From assembly GCF_003076515.1 (NCBI RefSeq), contig NZ_CP022390.1, forward strand, positions 1,240,001 through 1,304,000: a DNA stretch of 64,000 bases, written 5' to 3'. Below, piece after piece: positions 10,251-19,625 of this stretch (positions are counted from its first letter, which is position 1; each line of letters starts with the position of its first letter). Both the position numbers and the translations under genes were made by a program. The stretch is from Alcaligenes aquatilis. Lineage in GTDB: Bacteria > Pseudomonadota > Gammaproteobacteria > Burkholderiales > Burkholderiaceae_B. Below the pieces are notes generated by a model. The model was not told where the DNA came from. It was given only the letters and a program-made list of their open reading frames with translations, and searched no databases.

Positions 10251-12701
10251 TTAAGGCTGAGGCTGAATCAACAGCATCGTGCTGCTTTGCGCATTACGAC
10301 GAATGTCCGCATGCGTCACATCCATGGTCTTGCACTCGAAGTTCTCGTACAACTTCAACTGATCCTCGTAATGCGGGCTACGCACACCATTACGGTCGGT
10401 GAAACCGCTTTGGCCGGGTGGCATGGCATCGCAGAACTCCACGCCCTGGGTATCAAACACCACACGGTTGTTTTCCGTGCCACGGTTCTGATAGCCGGTA
10501 AAGGCAAAGGTATTGCCCAACGTTGTCTGCGGGGTGCCTGTGAAATTCTTGTCACTGAAGCGGTGCACCGAGGTCGGCATGGTCCAGCGCTCCATCTGAG
10601 CGCCCTGCTCCTGGCTCAAGCGGGCCTGCGCATTTTGCAAAGCCGTGTGCATGATTTCTGGAGACGAGCGCTCACCAAAAACATTCACACGCTTGGGATC
10701 AGGATTGGCTTCCAGGGCCAAGGCACGCAACAGTACCTTGGTGCCCATGCTCAAGTTGATGGAACCAGGATTGGGACCTTGCTGTGTGGCAAAACCTGCC
10801 TGGCTGTACATGGTGCGATGGGACTCGGGCACCACCGGCATCAGAACCTGCTTGTACATTTCTTCCAGCCAGGTTTTGAACAACACCCGTGCCGGTCCGG
10901 TATTTTGCCCGGCTTGATCGTGTTCCATGCCATCCCAGGCCAACAAGGTCGTCAACGCCGCCTGACTACCATCATTGGCAGGTAGACTTTGCGCCAATTT
11001 TTCCAGATGTGGACGGAAGTAGCGCCAGTTCACATCGCTATAGGACGCCTTCTTGTTGAACGTCCAGATCTCCTGCACGCTGAATACGTCTTTCTGCTGA
11101 TATTGGCTGACCAGCTCGTTCATGCGATCGCCGTAAGTCCAGTAGTACGTATCCGTGTTGGTCTTGTCCGGCGCAGGTTTGTTGTTCCAGTTGACCAGAT
11201 AGCCCTGGGGTGGATTGTAGGCTTTGGGAATCGCGTCAAAACTCTTGATGCCCAGCCACTCCATGCTGCCGTCCCCTTTAGCAGGCACGCGGATGTCCTG
11301 ATCGGCAGGACGCTGGGGCAGGAAGGCCGGCGAGACATAGCCAATATTGCCGTGCTTGTCGGCGTAGTACCAGTTAATGGAAATCGCCATCTTACTGGCT
11401 TGATCAAGAAACTCCGTCCAGTTGCGGGCCTTGGCCACGTTCAACCAGGCCAGCAAGGACTGCACCTCATAACCATCCCAACTGCGTTTCTTGCTGTAAG
11501 CCGTGCCCTGATCGTAATCAAACTGCATCACTGGGCCGTGTACGGTGCGCCAGATCGTCATTTCACGATCAGCCTGACCACGCACCTGGATGCGCTCCTT
11601 GCGCTGCTCCATCGTGCGCCAGGCATTGTTGAACCAGTACTGATCGGCACGCGCCGGATTCAGCCTCTCCTGGTACATATCCACCACGTCCTGAGGACCG
11701 GCAGTCGCCCCCCAGGCAATCTCGCTATTGGTGCCAAACAGAACAATTGGATAAGCAAAAGGCGTGTTGCCCACCACATCAAAGCCCGCGCCGTGCAAGC
11801 CGATGCCGTAGGTATAAGCCGGGTTGTACCAGCCAAACTGCGGGCCATTGATCAGCACGGTAGACCCATCCTGAACGCGCTCGGGGCGAGTGCTCCACAA
11901 ATTGCTGGCCTTGGGCGCAAAGTCCGGGCCACGACCACCCCAGTGCTTGTCCTGACGTTCCAGCTCGGCAGCCAGCACTTGCGAGGAAACATGAGCCAGA
12001 TTCCGCGTCCCTGCTTGCGCCTGTGGCTTGTGCTCGGCAGCGGGAGCCGGAACCGTGGTAGGAGCTGTTGTGTCATTGATCCACAGCAGCTCATCAAATA
12101 AAGCACGGCCACGTTCCGGGCCGTGCTCTTTTTCCAAAGACTGACGCATGGCCAGCGCCGTCACTTCCAGATTCGTGTCGGAGAAGCGATTAGCCATAGA
12201 CCCGACCCAAATCATGACCACGTCAAAATCCGTCAGCGGCTCGGGCTGGAAATCAAAGTCTACATATTCTTTGGGCAGCAGCTCGGGACGTCGTCGCACC
12301 TGCTCCAGATAGGCGTTATAGCCATCAGCATAGCCACGGAAAATGTCGCGCTCATCTTTGGACAAGGCAGCGATTTGCCGCTGTATGGAAGCGGGTGTGA
12401 AATTCTGCCTGACCTGCATGTCGTACTTGACGTAAACATCCTGCTCGCCAGGGCCTAGGACGGCAGCGGTTGTACCTACAAAGGAGCGACGCGCCATGTC
12501 CATCTGGAACAGACGGTCTTGGGCGACCGCATAACCATAGCCGTAATACAAGCCATAGTGGCTGTCGGCAAAGACATGCGGCACACCATAGCTGTCGCGC
12601 ATCACCTCTACCAACTGCACTTGCGCATGAGCCGGTGCCCACGCCAAACCCAAAATCAAACCAGCGGCCGCAACCCCTGTACGAACAAGCCCTTTCTGCA
12701 T
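10251..12701 (-). CDS. pac: Penicillin G acylase precursor
   Basis: An 816-residue secreted N-terminal-nucleophile hydrolase that removes phenylacetyl groups from penicillin G and related amides in the periplasm. A signal peptide of about 26 residues ends AHA/QVQ. The alpha chain follows, then a linker (about 211-265) that is cut out during autoprocessing. The beta chain begins at S266 (SNLWSTRP), the catalytic nucleophile, which leaves exactly 551 beta residues. Two C-terminal cysteines (VEFCDAM and NFECKTM) fit the disulfide known in the Alcaligenes faecalis enzyme. Sequence and length agree closely with that enzyme as I recall it. AGGGA precedes the start. A Fur-box-like sequence lies 20 bases upstream. 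Confidence 0.95.
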   Translation of the reverse strand: MQKGLVRTGVAAAGLILGLAWAPAHAQVQLVEVMRDSYGVPHVFADSHYGLYYGYGYAVAQDRLFQMDMARRSFVGTTAAVLGPGEQDVYVKYDMQVRQNFTPASIQRQIAALSKDERDIFRGYADGYNAYLEQVRRRPELLPKEYVDFDFQPEPLTDFDVVMIWVGSMANRFSDTNLEVTALAMRQSLEKEHGPERGRALFDELLWINDTTAPTTVPAPAAEHKPQAQAGTRNLAHVSSQVLAAELERQDKHWGGRGPDFAPKASNLWSTRPERVQDGSTVLINGPQFGWYNPAYTYGIGLHGAGFDVVGNTPFAYPIVLFGTNSEIAWGATAGPQDVVDMYQERLNPARADQYWFNNAWRTMEQRKERIQVRGQADREMTIWRTVHGPVMQFDYDQGTAYSKKRSWDGYEVQSLLAWLNVAKARNWTEFLDQASKMAISINWYYADKHGNIGYVSPAFLPQRPADQDIRVPAKGDGSMEWLGIKSFDAIPKAYNPPQGYLVNWNNKPAPDKTNTDTYYWTYGDRMNELVSQYQQKDVFSVQEIWTFNKKASYSDVNWRYFRPHLEKLAQSLPANDGSQAALTTLLAWDGMEHDQAGQNTGPARVLFKTWLEEMYKQVLMPVVPESHRTMYSQAGFATQQGPNPGSINLSMGTKVLLRALALEANPDPKRVNVFGERSSPEIMHTALQNAQARLSQEQGAQMERWTMPTSVHRFSDKNFTGTPQTTLGNTFAFTGYQNRGTENNRVVFDTQGVEFCDAMPPGQSGFTDRNGVRSPHYEDQLKLYENFECKTMDVTHADIRRNAQSSTMLLIQPQP

Positions 12702-12720
12702 ATCTGTCCCTCATTTTTAT

Positions 12721-12739
12721 GATACTGATAATTCTTATG
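12721..12739 (-). promoter_or_regulatory. Fur-box-like sequence upstream of the penicillin acylase gene
   Basis: On the + strand GATACTGATAATTCTTATG agrees with the 19-base Fur consensus at about 15 positions. It lies 20-38 bases before the acylase start codon, where a bound repressor would block transcription. Confidence 0.5.
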
Positions 12740-12855
12740 AACCTAAAATATTGAAGCCAATACAAATAGGAAATCACAATGTAAAGCAATCAGGATCGAA
12801 AACAAGTGAGGGCTTGCCCTAGTCAGCGCCGCTAAACAAGGACTTGAAAACGTAC

Positions 12856-14268
12856 TTAGAAAGACACCAGGCGGCCGGGGTTCACCGCACTCATCATGCC
12901 AATGGCGGCTTTGACCACAGGGATCGCCAGACCCGATAACTGATGGCCCAACGGAATGCTGCGGTGGGTAATATCCGTCAACATGGCAAAGTCCTCGTTG
13001 CGACCCATGACGTCGTCACTAATGGCTTTACCAATACGCACGGTTTGCGCCACGCCGTGGCCACTCCAGCCATGCACCATGTAGACGGGCACCGCATCCT
13101 CGGTTTTGCGCGAGTCGGTCGCCCCGTTCAGGGTGAAGTCACTGATCCCGCTCCAGGAAAACTCCAGCTGCACCTGCTCCAGCTGTGGGAATACCGTTTG
13201 GATACGATCCAGCAAATAATCATTGATACGTTCAGGGGACCAACTGGTGCCCGTACCCTGCCCGCCAAACAGCAAGCGGTTTTGACGCACGGCACGGTAA
13301 TAGTCGATCTGGAATTGGGTGTCGTACACCGCACGGTCCGTTGGCAGCAGCTCGCTGACCGGGCACTCAAGGGGTTCAGTCACGCCCACGTAGGTATAGA
13401 ACGGGACGGTGGTATTGGACTGCGTAGGCAAGAACTGCGAGGTCGTGTCATGGACGGCCAGCACCAAGGCCTGACGCGCCAGAATCGTGCCACCGGCAGT
13501 GACCGCCAAGGCACCCTTTTCTGTCTGCTCGATCTCCTCGACCGGACTGCCTTCATAAACCCGACCACCATGCTGAACCAGGCCATACACCAGCCCCCGC
13601 AACAGCGCCAAGGGATGCAGTTGTCCGCCCAGAGTATCCACCACGGCACCGTGATACAGCGGTGAACGGATTTCCTGTTCCAGTTCGTAGCTACCCACAA
13701 TCTCCACACTGGTATCGCCCAGGTAGCGGCGGGCATCCGCCCCCTCCACCAGAGCGCCCATATGGCCTGCATGAACCGCAGCCGTCAAATGGCCACGACG
13801 ACGATCAAAATCCAGTTCGTAATCCTGAGCAATCTGATCGAGCAAATCCATCGCTTCATGCGAGGCAAAGCGCCACAAGCGGCGGGCTTCATCCAAAGGC
13901 AGATGGGCAATCATATCTGCCGCTTCCCAACGGGCCAAACCGGGAGTTAACTGGCCACCATTTCGACCTGAGGCGGCAGAGCCAATACTGTCTTTTTCCA
14001 CCAGCACCACATCCAGGCCGGAGCGGGCCAAATGCAAGGCGGTCGAGGCACCTAACAGGCCACCGCCTACCACCAGCACATCACATTGCGTGTCGGCTTG
14101 CAGAGGATCAAAGCGGGTCCAGGGGGCAAGCGATGCTTCGTAATACGTCGCGGGCGCGACGGCGTCGTTCAGATGATCTTTGCGCCAGTTCCACAATCGG
14201 GGATTACTGACCAGCAAGCTCTCTGCGCTAGAGACATCGTTTAAAAGTGTGGGTTTAGAAATCAGCAT
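12856..14268 (-). CDS. FAD-dependent amine oxidoreductase (DAO family, PuuB/OrdL-like)
   Basis: A 470-residue flavoprotein. A dinucleotide-binding motif VVGGGLLGASTALHLA lies at about 65-80 after an N-terminal segment (NWRKDHLNDAVAPATYYEASL) typical of gamma-glutamylputrescine oxidase relatives. The GSAASGRNGGQLTPG motif follows, and the C-terminal FAD contact VHGWSGHGVAQT is near residue 395. It probably oxidises an amine or amino acid side chain; the true substrate is unknown. The start is preceded by AGGA. It is divergent from a TetR regulator whose tandem operators lie between them, so its expression is probably controlled by that regulator. Confidence 0.82.
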   Translation of the reverse strand: MLISKPTLLNDVSSAESLLVSNPRLWNWRKDHLNDAVAPATYYEASLAPWTRFDPLQADTQCDVLVVGGGLLGASTALHLARSGLDVVLVEKDSIGSAASGRNGGQLTPGLARWEAADMIAHLPLDEARRLWRFASHEAMDLLDQIAQDYELDFDRRRGHLTAAVHAGHMGALVEGADARRYLGDTSVEIVGSYELEQEIRSPLYHGAVVDTLGGQLHPLALLRGLVYGLVQHGGRVYEGSPVEEIEQTEKGALAVTAGGTILARQALVLAVHDTTSQFLPTQSNTTVPFYTYVGVTEPLECPVSELLPTDRAVYDTQFQIDYYRAVRQNRLLFGGQGTGTSWSPERINDYLLDRIQTVFPQLEQVQLEFSWSGISDFTLNGATDSRKTEDAVPVYMVHGWSGHGVAQTVRIGKAISDDVMGRNEDFAMLTDITHRSIPLGHQLSGLAIPVVKAAIGMMSAVNPGRLVSF

Positions 14269-14309
14269 AAATGTCCTGTGTCTGTTACGGCCCTTTGGCC
14301 GCCTGGATC

Positions 14310-14360
14310 ACAGAGCGGAATGCTCCGGTGACGCCCCGTCAACGCGGCGTTCCGTTCTGT
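14310..14360. repeat. Imperfect inverted repeat upstream of the FAD oxidoreductase gene
   Basis: ACAGAGCGGAATGC (14310-14323) pairs with GCGTTCCGTTCTGT (14347-14360) with two mismatches around a 23-base loop. It lies 42-92 bases upstream of the oxidoreductase start, so it may be a second regulatory site or a leader structure. Confidence 0.35.
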
Positions 14361-14405
14361 CTCGTTATCAACACCCCGTTGCAAAAACGGAATGGAACGA
14401 TCTTC

Positions 14406-14443
14406 TTCTACGCTGTAGAATTAATTTATTCTACTCTGTAGAG
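14406..14443. promoter_or_regulatory. Two tandem palindromic operators for the adjacent TetR regulator
   Basis: TTCTACGCTGTAGAA at 14406-14420 is a perfect 6-3-6 palindrome. TTCTACTCTGTAGAG at 14429-14443 is the same site with one arm mismatch. The centres are 23 bases apart, about two helical turns. They lie 53-90 bases upstream of the TetR start in the intergenic region shared with the oxidoreductase gene. Confidence 0.75.
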
Positions 14444-14495
14444 TTAAACTTGGCAAATCAACCCTTTTTATCTCCGCTTCGACAAAGGAACTCTA

Positions 14496-15164
14496 TTGGC
14501 ACAAGCACCCTCCACGCGTACCCGCAAATTGAATAAGGACGAGCTGGCCATCGCTGCCGTCACCTTGATGGAAGAAGCCGGAGACAGCGGCTTTTCTTTA
14601 CGCAAACTGGGCGAGCGCGTCGGCTGCGATCCAATGGCCGTGCTCTACCACTTCAAGTCCAAAGAAGGTTTGCTGCGCGCGATGGCTGATTATTTGACAA
14701 GTCGCATTCAAGCTGTGGATACAGAGCTCGCGTGGGCGGAACGCCTCTATGAGCTAGCCCGACAATACCGCGAATTGGCCTTAAACCACCCGCAGACGTT
14801 CAGGCAGATGCAGCGATTTCTGAATACCGGCAAGGCTGACTATCGGGTGCTTGAACAGGTGTACCGGGCCTTGCGCGACGCAGGTTTGAGCGATGCCGAA
14901 ATCCCCGCCGCCTGTGTGGGCTGGTACGCCGCTTTATATGGACTGATTCAGGGCGAACTCGGTGGACTTATCCGCCCGGTCACAGAAGAAGAACTGAACG
15001 AACTGGAGCAATGGCCTGCTGAGGATGTGCCTATGCTGCGCCAGATTCTGCCGCGTTTTGTCAACCTGCAGCCCGATCACGTGTTCAAAATGATGATGGA
15101 GCTGATACACGATGGCTTGATTGCCCATGCCGGTAAAGCGGCGACGCCTACCCAAGGACAGTGA
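14496..15164 (+). CDS. TetR/AcrR-family transcriptional regulator
   Basis: A 222-residue repressor-type protein. The N-terminal helix-turn-helix (residues about 17-60, GFSLRKLGERVGCDPMAVLYHFKSKEGLL) is the standard TetR domain, and the C-terminal half is a variable ligand-binding domain. The frame starts with TTG at 14496, preceded at good spacing by AAAGGA; no ATG fits better. Its likely targets are its own gene and the divergent FAD oxidoreductase gene through the two palindromes upstream. The inducer is unknown. Confidence 0.85.
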   Translation: MAQAPSTRTRKLNKDELAIAAVTLMEEAGDSGFSLRKLGERVGCDPMAVLYHFKSKEGLLRAMADYLTSRIQAVDTELAWAERLYELARQYRELALNHPQTFRQMQRFLNTGKADYRVLEQVYRALRDAGLSDAEIPAACVGWYAALYGLIQGELGGLIRPVTEEELNELEQWPAEDVPMLRQILPRFVNLQPDHVFKMMMELIHDGLIAHAGKAATPTQGQ

Positions 15165-15430
15165 AGCCAGAAACAGACGGAGTCCAGCAGACAAAACAGA
15201 CTGGTCTGCCTAGATCTAAAGCATCGCGGCAAAGAGCAGATCGCATTGGCAACAGCATGAGCCGGTTCAGGCCATCAGATTAAGCCAAGCACAGGTCCTT
15301 ACCAACATTCCAACCGGCCTTTAGCACGTCATGCCGCCGAAGTAATCGGCATTGAAAACAACGGCACCTTGACCTAACGAGCTGACAAAGCCACCCAGGA
15401 AAAACAAAACGCCCCGCAAACTGAACTGCA
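15165..15430. other. Gene-free stretch after the TetR gene
   Basis: No supported reading frame, RNA or repeat was seen here. The only structured part of this interval is the hairpin at its right end, listed separately. Confidence 0.5.
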
Positions 15431-15470
15431 CCCCAAAAGTTGGACACTCATCCAACCTTTGGGGCGTTTT
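15422..15470 (+). repeat. Solo IS3-type terminal sequence forming a terminator-like hairpin
   Basis: TGAACTGCACCCC at 15422-15434 looks like the end of an IS3-family element. It continues into a 14-base-pair stem with one mismatch (15431-15444 with 15451-15464), followed by CGTTTTAT. The outer AACGCCCC / GGGGCGTT arms add stability. It lies between the convergent TetR and rlmD genes and could serve as a terminator. A similar hairpin occurs at 63070-63107 next to an IS3 OrfA remnant. Confidence 0.55.
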
Positions 15471-15493
15471 ATATCCAGCCCGCTTAGGTATGC

Positions 15494-16804
15494 TTAACGC
15501 GTAAAAACCGCAATCGATTCCACGTGCGCCGTGTGCGGAAACATATTCACCACACCGGCTGATTCCAGCGTATAGCCACCTTGATGCACCAGTACACCGG
15601 CATCGCGCGCCAACGTACCTGGACTACAGGAAACGTAAACCAGACGCTCGGGGCGTTCGTGCTTTTCCAACTGTGCCAAAGCGGTGGCCACAGCGAAGGC
15701 ACCATCGCGCGGCGGGTCGATCAACATGCGGTCGAAATGCCCCAGGTCACGTAGCCATTGCACGTCCACTTCAAACAGGTTCAGGGTAGCAAATTTCGCC
15801 TTGTCCTGCAGGTCATGGGCCAAGGCCGCTTCACCGGCACGTTCGGTCAAGGTGCTGCTGCCTTCAATCCCGACCACTTCGGCGGCGCGGCGTGCCAACG
15901 GCAGGCTGAAGTTACCCAGACCACAGAACAAGTCGGCCACACGGTGCTCGGGTTTGACGTCCAGCAAGGTCAAGGCACGCGAGATCAGGCTGCGGTTAAT
16001 GTCGTGGTTCACCTGCGTAAAATCCGTAGGGCGATACGGCATGCGCAGATCAAACTCAGGCAGTGCGTACGCCAGTTTGTCCGCATCCTCACGCAACAAA
16101 GGGTGCGCTGTTTCAGGGCCTTTAGGCTGCAACCACCAGCTAATATCGTGCTCCTGGCCGAAGTCTTGCAGGCGTTGAATATCTTCGCCCGTCAATGGCT
16201 CCATATGACGCAAGGTCAAGGTCGTGATCTTGTCGCCCATGGCCAGCTCGATCTGAGGCAAACGATCCGGTCGGGACAGGCCTGCCAGACAGGTGCGCAA
16301 AGGCGCCAGCAAGGCGGACACCTTGGCAGGTAAAACACGACATTCCGTCATGTCCACCACGTAGCGGCCATTCTTTTCACGGAAACCCACCAGCACTCCG
16401 CCTTTTTTAGGCACATAGCGCATGGAGAAACGGGCGCGATAACGATAACCCCAGTAGGGACCGTGCAATGGCGCCAAGACGCGGCCAGGTTTGACCTTGC
16501 CAATATGACCCAGGGAGTCTTCCAACACACGCTGTTTGACCGCCACCTGGGCCGAAGGCTCCAGGTGCTGCATGGCACAGCCACCACAGACACCAAAGTT
16601 GGGACAGGGAGGCTCGGCACGCTGGGACGAGGCTTTCAACAAAGCCGTCATACGGGCTTTATCGTATGAATCTTTGGAGCGTACCGTCTCGGCCAGCACT
16701 TCCTCGCCAGGCAAAGCACCTTCCACAAACACCACTTTGCCCTCTTTATGGGCGACGCCGCGTCCTTCCAGATCCAGCGATTCAATTAACAATACGTCAG
16801 ACAT
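15494..16804 (-). CDS. rlmD: 23S rRNA (uracil-1939-C5)-methyltransferase
   Basis: A 436-residue SAM-dependent RNA methyltransferase of the RlmD/TrmA family. An N-terminal TRAM domain (residues 1-55) is followed by iron-sulfur ligands C67, C73, C76 ([11 protein letters not shown]) and C155. The methyltransferase domain has [15 protein letters not shown] and the IDPPRDGA motif, and the catalytic cysteine lies in [13 protein letters not shown] start it at the ATG at 16804 ([10 protein letters not shown]), because the 38 upstream codons are not family-like. It lies directly downstream of nlpD on the same strand, where rpoS is often found in related bacteria. Confidence 0.94.
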   Translation of the reverse strand: MSDVLLIESLDLEGRGVAHKEGKVVFVEGALPGEEVLAETVRSKDSYDKARMTALLKASSQRAEPPCPNFGVCGGCAMQHLEPSAQVAVKQRVLEDSLGHIGKVKPGRVLAPLHGPYWGYRYRARFSMRYVPKKGGVLVGFREKNGRYVVDMTECRVLPAKVSALLAPLRTCLAGLSRPDRLPQIELAMGDKITTLTLRHMEPLTGEDIQRLQDFGQEHDISWWLQPKGPETAHPLLREDADKLAYALPEFDLRMPYRPTDFTQVNHDINRSLISRALTLLDVKPEHRVADLFCGLGNFSLPLARRAAEVVGIEGSSTLTERAGEAALAHDLQDKAKFATLNLFEVDVQWLRDLGHFDRMLIDPPRDGAFAVATALAQLEKHERPERLVYVSCSPGTLARDAGVLVHQGGYTLESAGVVNMFPHTAHVESIAVFTR

Positions 16805-17054
16805 TCGATAAAAACCTAAATAAGCGTCCTGCCAAGCAAAATGGCGCAGTTGCATTGCAGCAAATGATGGCGAATCGCTGATTTTACAATGAGCCTTCCG
16901 CACAGCGGGTAAAAACAAGCAGAATGCGGCAAGAGCGGTTGAGCACAGCGGGTGAACCCACCATGCCCAGGAGGGTCAGCAAACAGCGCGGGCAAGCGTC
17001 AGGGCCCATCTCCGTTAAAAGCCTCAGAGCACCCAGGCGCCAGACACAGTACAC
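16805..17054. other. Gene-free stretch between nlpD and rlmD
   Basis: No gene is visible, although rpoS commonly occupies this place in Pseudomonas and Burkholderia. A short repeat GCACAGCGGGT occurs at 16900-16910 and again near 16942. No relic of a sigma factor could be recognised. Confidence 0.5.
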
Positions 17055-17080
17055 AAAAAAAGCGGCCAAAAGCCGCTTTC
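17055..17080 (-). terminator. Rho-independent terminator of nlpD
   Basis: Stem AAAGCGGC / GCCGCTTT (17059-17066 with 17072-17079) with a 5-base loop, followed on the minus strand by a T run. It begins 22 bases after the nlpD stop. Confidence 0.85.
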
Positions 17081-17101
17081 TTGTCAGTCCAGATACCGAG
17101 C

Positions 17102-17926
17102 TTATCGCGTAGGCAGGTACGAGATCGGATTGACCGGCGTACCGGAACGACGAATCTCGAAGTGCAGCCGTGGCGAGGTGGTGTCAGATTGACCCAGATC
17201 GGCAATACGCTGTCCCTTCTTCACCTGCTGGCCCGTTTTAACGTGCAAGACACTGTTATGGGCATAAGCGGTAATAAAACCATTGCTATGACCGACCAAC
17301 ACCATCGAACCTAAACCACGTACACCATTACCGGCATACATGATCTTGCCATCCGCAGCGGCAACCACGGGATCACCCACCTTGCCTTCAATATCAATGC
17401 CCTTGGTCGAGGCATTGAAGCCCTGGATGATCTTGCCACTGGCAGGCCAACCCCAGGCGATCAGGGCAGCGTCGCTAGCGCGAGGCGCAGACACAGGTGT
17501 TTCAGTCTTGACCGGAGTGGCCGGGCTGACGGGCGAGGTCTGTGTGCTACCGCTACCGGCTGGGCGAGTGTTGACTGCCGCCATCGAGGTATTGCCATCC
17601 AGACGCAAGGTTTGGCCCACGCGCAGCATGGAAGGATCGGTAATCTGGTTCAACTGGATCAGCGAGTTCACGTCCATGCCGTGTGCCTGGGCGATTTTGT
17701 AAAGCGTATCGCCAGGACGTACCACATAGGTACCTGTGGCACTGCTGACGCTGCCCGCCGCCGAAGAAGAACTCAGGTCGGTGACTGGGGCACGCTCGTT
17801 ACGGCTTGCACAACCAGCCAGCAGGGTACTGGTGACCACAGCCGCCACCAGGCACTGACGGGGCGTCAAGAACCACTGTGTACCGGTGGAAGCAGCGGTT
17901 AACGGTAACCTGACTGCATGCTGCAT
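17102..17926 (-). CDS. nlpD: NlpD-like lipoprotein (LysM plus degenerate M23/LytM domain)
   Basis: A 274-residue lipoprotein with lipobox LLAGC (C39). A LysM peptidoglycan-binding domain at about 66-110 (TYVVRPGDTLYKIAQAHG) is followed by a proline-rich linker and a C-terminal LytM domain (160-272). The LytM active-site HxxxD is replaced by KGIDIEG, while a later LHFEIR remains, so it is probably non-catalytic like E. coli NlpD, which activates the cell-wall amidase AmiC during division. It is the third gene of surE-pcm-nlpD. AGGAGA precedes the start. Confidence 0.9.
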   Translation of the reverse strand: MQHAVRLPLTAASTGTQWFLTPRQCLVAAVVTSTLLAGCASRNERAPVTDLSSSSAAGSVSSATGTYVVRPGDTLYKIAQAHGMDVNSLIQLNQITDPSMLRVGQTLRLDGNTSMAAVNTRPAGSGSTQTSPVSPATPVKTETPVSAPRASDAALIAWGWPASGKIIQGFNASTKGIDIEGKVGDPVVAAADGKIMYAGNGVRGLGSMVLVGHSNGFITAYAHNSVLHVKTGQQVKKGQRIADLGQSDTTSPRLHFEIRRSGTPVNPISYLPTR

Positions 17927-17949
17927 AAAAATCTCCTGAGAATATCTGA

Positions 17950-18774
17950 CTAAATCTGGGTTCCGGCTCGCATCGGCACGAAGCGAACCGCATCAAGTTC
18001 TTCACGACGCCACGAAGCCTGTCCGGTGCGTTCCACCAAAACCAGGCGCTGTTGTGTCGTACCTTCAGGGGCGATCAGCCTCCCCCCCAATGTTAATTGT
18101 TCCAATAAGGTTCTGGGAATGACCGGACCGGCTGCCGCCACAACAATAGCATCATACGGGGCTGCCGCAGGATAACCTTGCATTCCGTCACCAAACAGTA
18201 TTCGAGCACGTTGCGACAGACCTAATTGACGCATGTGATCGCGGGCCATATCGCACAAACCTTTGATGCGTTCCACGGCGTACACTTCTTTGACCAATTG
18301 TGCCAAAACAGCGGCCTGATAACCACACCCGGCGCCGACTTCCAATACTTTATTCGGTATTTTCTGGTCACACACCAAACTGATCATATGAGCCACGACC
18401 CAAGGCTGGGAGATGGTCTGCGCAAAGCCAATGGGCAAGGCATCATCTTCATAGGCCCGACTGGCCAAACCTTGATCAACAAACTGATGGCGAGGCACTA
18501 CCTGCATGGCGGCCAACACCCGTTCATCGGTAATTCCCTGTCGGCGTAAGCGCTCAATCATCATGCCACGCGAGCGTTCCGAGTTCAAACCCAGATTGAC
18601 ACTTGTTGACACTTGCGGTGACAAATTGACCGACGGTGTCGGTTGTAACTGACCCCGTTGCACGATGCGCGTATTGCTGTTGCTGGCAGACAAGCCACTG
18701 CCCAGGCTGGACTTGCCAAACCGGTTCCGTGTCCCATCCGCGAAGGGATAGCGTTTGCCGGGTTTGCTTGTCAT
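17950..18774 (-). CDS. pcm: Protein-L-isoaspartate O-methyltransferase
   Basis: A 274-residue SAM-dependent enzyme that methylates isoaspartyl residues so that damaged proteins can be repaired. The last 205 residues are the enzyme, with VVPRHQFVD, the SAM loop [18 protein letters not shown] and [11 protein letters not shown]. The first 65 residues are a basic, low-complexity extension not present in the roughly 210-residue E. coli protein; a start nearer the family N-terminus is possible. The annotated ATG overlaps the surE stop by four bases, which indicates translational coupling. Confidence 0.92.
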   Translation of the reverse strand: MTSKPGKRYPFADGTRNRFGKSSLGSGLSASNSNTRIVQRGQLQPTPSVNLSPQVSTSVNLGLNSERSRGMMIERLRRQGITDERVLAAMQVVPRHQFVDQGLASRAYEDDALPIGFAQTISQPWVVAHMISLVCDQKIPNKVLEVGAGCGYQAAVLAQLVKEVYAVERIKGLCDMARDHMRQLGLSQRARILFGDGMQGYPAAAPYDAIVVAAAGPVIPRTLLEQLTLGGRLIAPEGTTQQRLVLVERTGQASWRREELDAVRFVPMRAGTQI

Positions 18775-19511
18775 TGCACCCAGTCCCGCAAACCAGCCAG
18801 TTGATCGTGATTCGTCAGATCTGCCCGCAAGGGAGTAATCGACACCGCACCGCTTTCAATCGCTCCGAAATCCGTTCCCTGCTCGCTATCGGACACGCCA
18901 CCTACACGACCAATCCAGTAGACGGGTTCGCCATAAGGAGTCTGGCTTTTCACCACCGGCTCCGAGGGGTGGCGCTTGCCCAAGCGCGTCACCTGCATAC
19001 CTGTCAGGGCTTCATACGGCAGGCACGGAATGTTCACGTTCAATAAGGTATTGGCCGCCAGTGGCTGCTTCTGACACCGCTGCACCAAGTCCCGTGCCAC
19101 GCGCGCCGCGCTGTCCAGGTTTTTCCAGCCCCGTTCGATCAGGGAAAAGGCAATCGCGGGAATGCCGAATAAATGGCCTTCCATCGCAGCAGCGACCGTG
19201 CCCGAATACAAAGTGTCATCACCCATATTGGCGCCATTATTGATACCGGACACTATCAGATCGGGACGGAAGTCCAGCAAACCGGTCAGCGCCACGTGGA
19301 CACAATCAGACGGTGTACCATTCACAAAATAAAAACCATTGCTGGCCTGGCGCAGCGACAAGGGACGATTCAAGGTCAGGGAATTGCTGGCACCACTGCA
19401 ATTGGTCTCAGGTGCAATGACAGTTAGCTCGCCCAGCCCTTGCAAAGCTTCATACAACGCCTCGATACCGGCTGCTGTATAGCCATCATCGTTGGAGACC
19501 AGAATACGCAT
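18771..19511 (-). CDS. surE: 5'/3'-nucleotidase SurE
   Basis: A 246-residue phosphatase acting on nucleoside monophosphates and short polyphosphates. The metal-binding N-terminus [11 protein letters not shown] and the motifs [10 protein letters not shown] and [20 protein letters not shown] are intact. It is the first gene of the surE-pcm-nlpD operon, which in many proteobacteria is tied to stationary-phase survival. Confidence 0.96.
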   Translation of the reverse strand: MRILVSNDDGYTAAGIEALYEALQGLGELTVIAPETNCSGASNSLTLNRPLSLRQASNGFYFVNGTPSDCVHVALTGLLDFRPDLIVSGINNGANMGDDTLYSGTVAAAMEGHLFGIPAIAFSLIERGWKNLDSAARVARDLVQRCQKQPLAANTLLNVNIPCLPYEALTGMQVTRLGKRHPSEPVVKSQTPYGEPVYWIGRVGGVSDSEQGTDFGAIESGAVSITPLRADLTNHDQLAGLRDWVQ

Positions 19512-19625
19512 GCTTACTTTTCCGTTAAAAATCTAACAGGGGCAGCAAATTGTACCCGCTGCCTTTGGTATTTTGCTGCAAGGCCGGTAGAATCCGCGCA
19601 ACAATAATTGTGGAGCTCAATCCTC

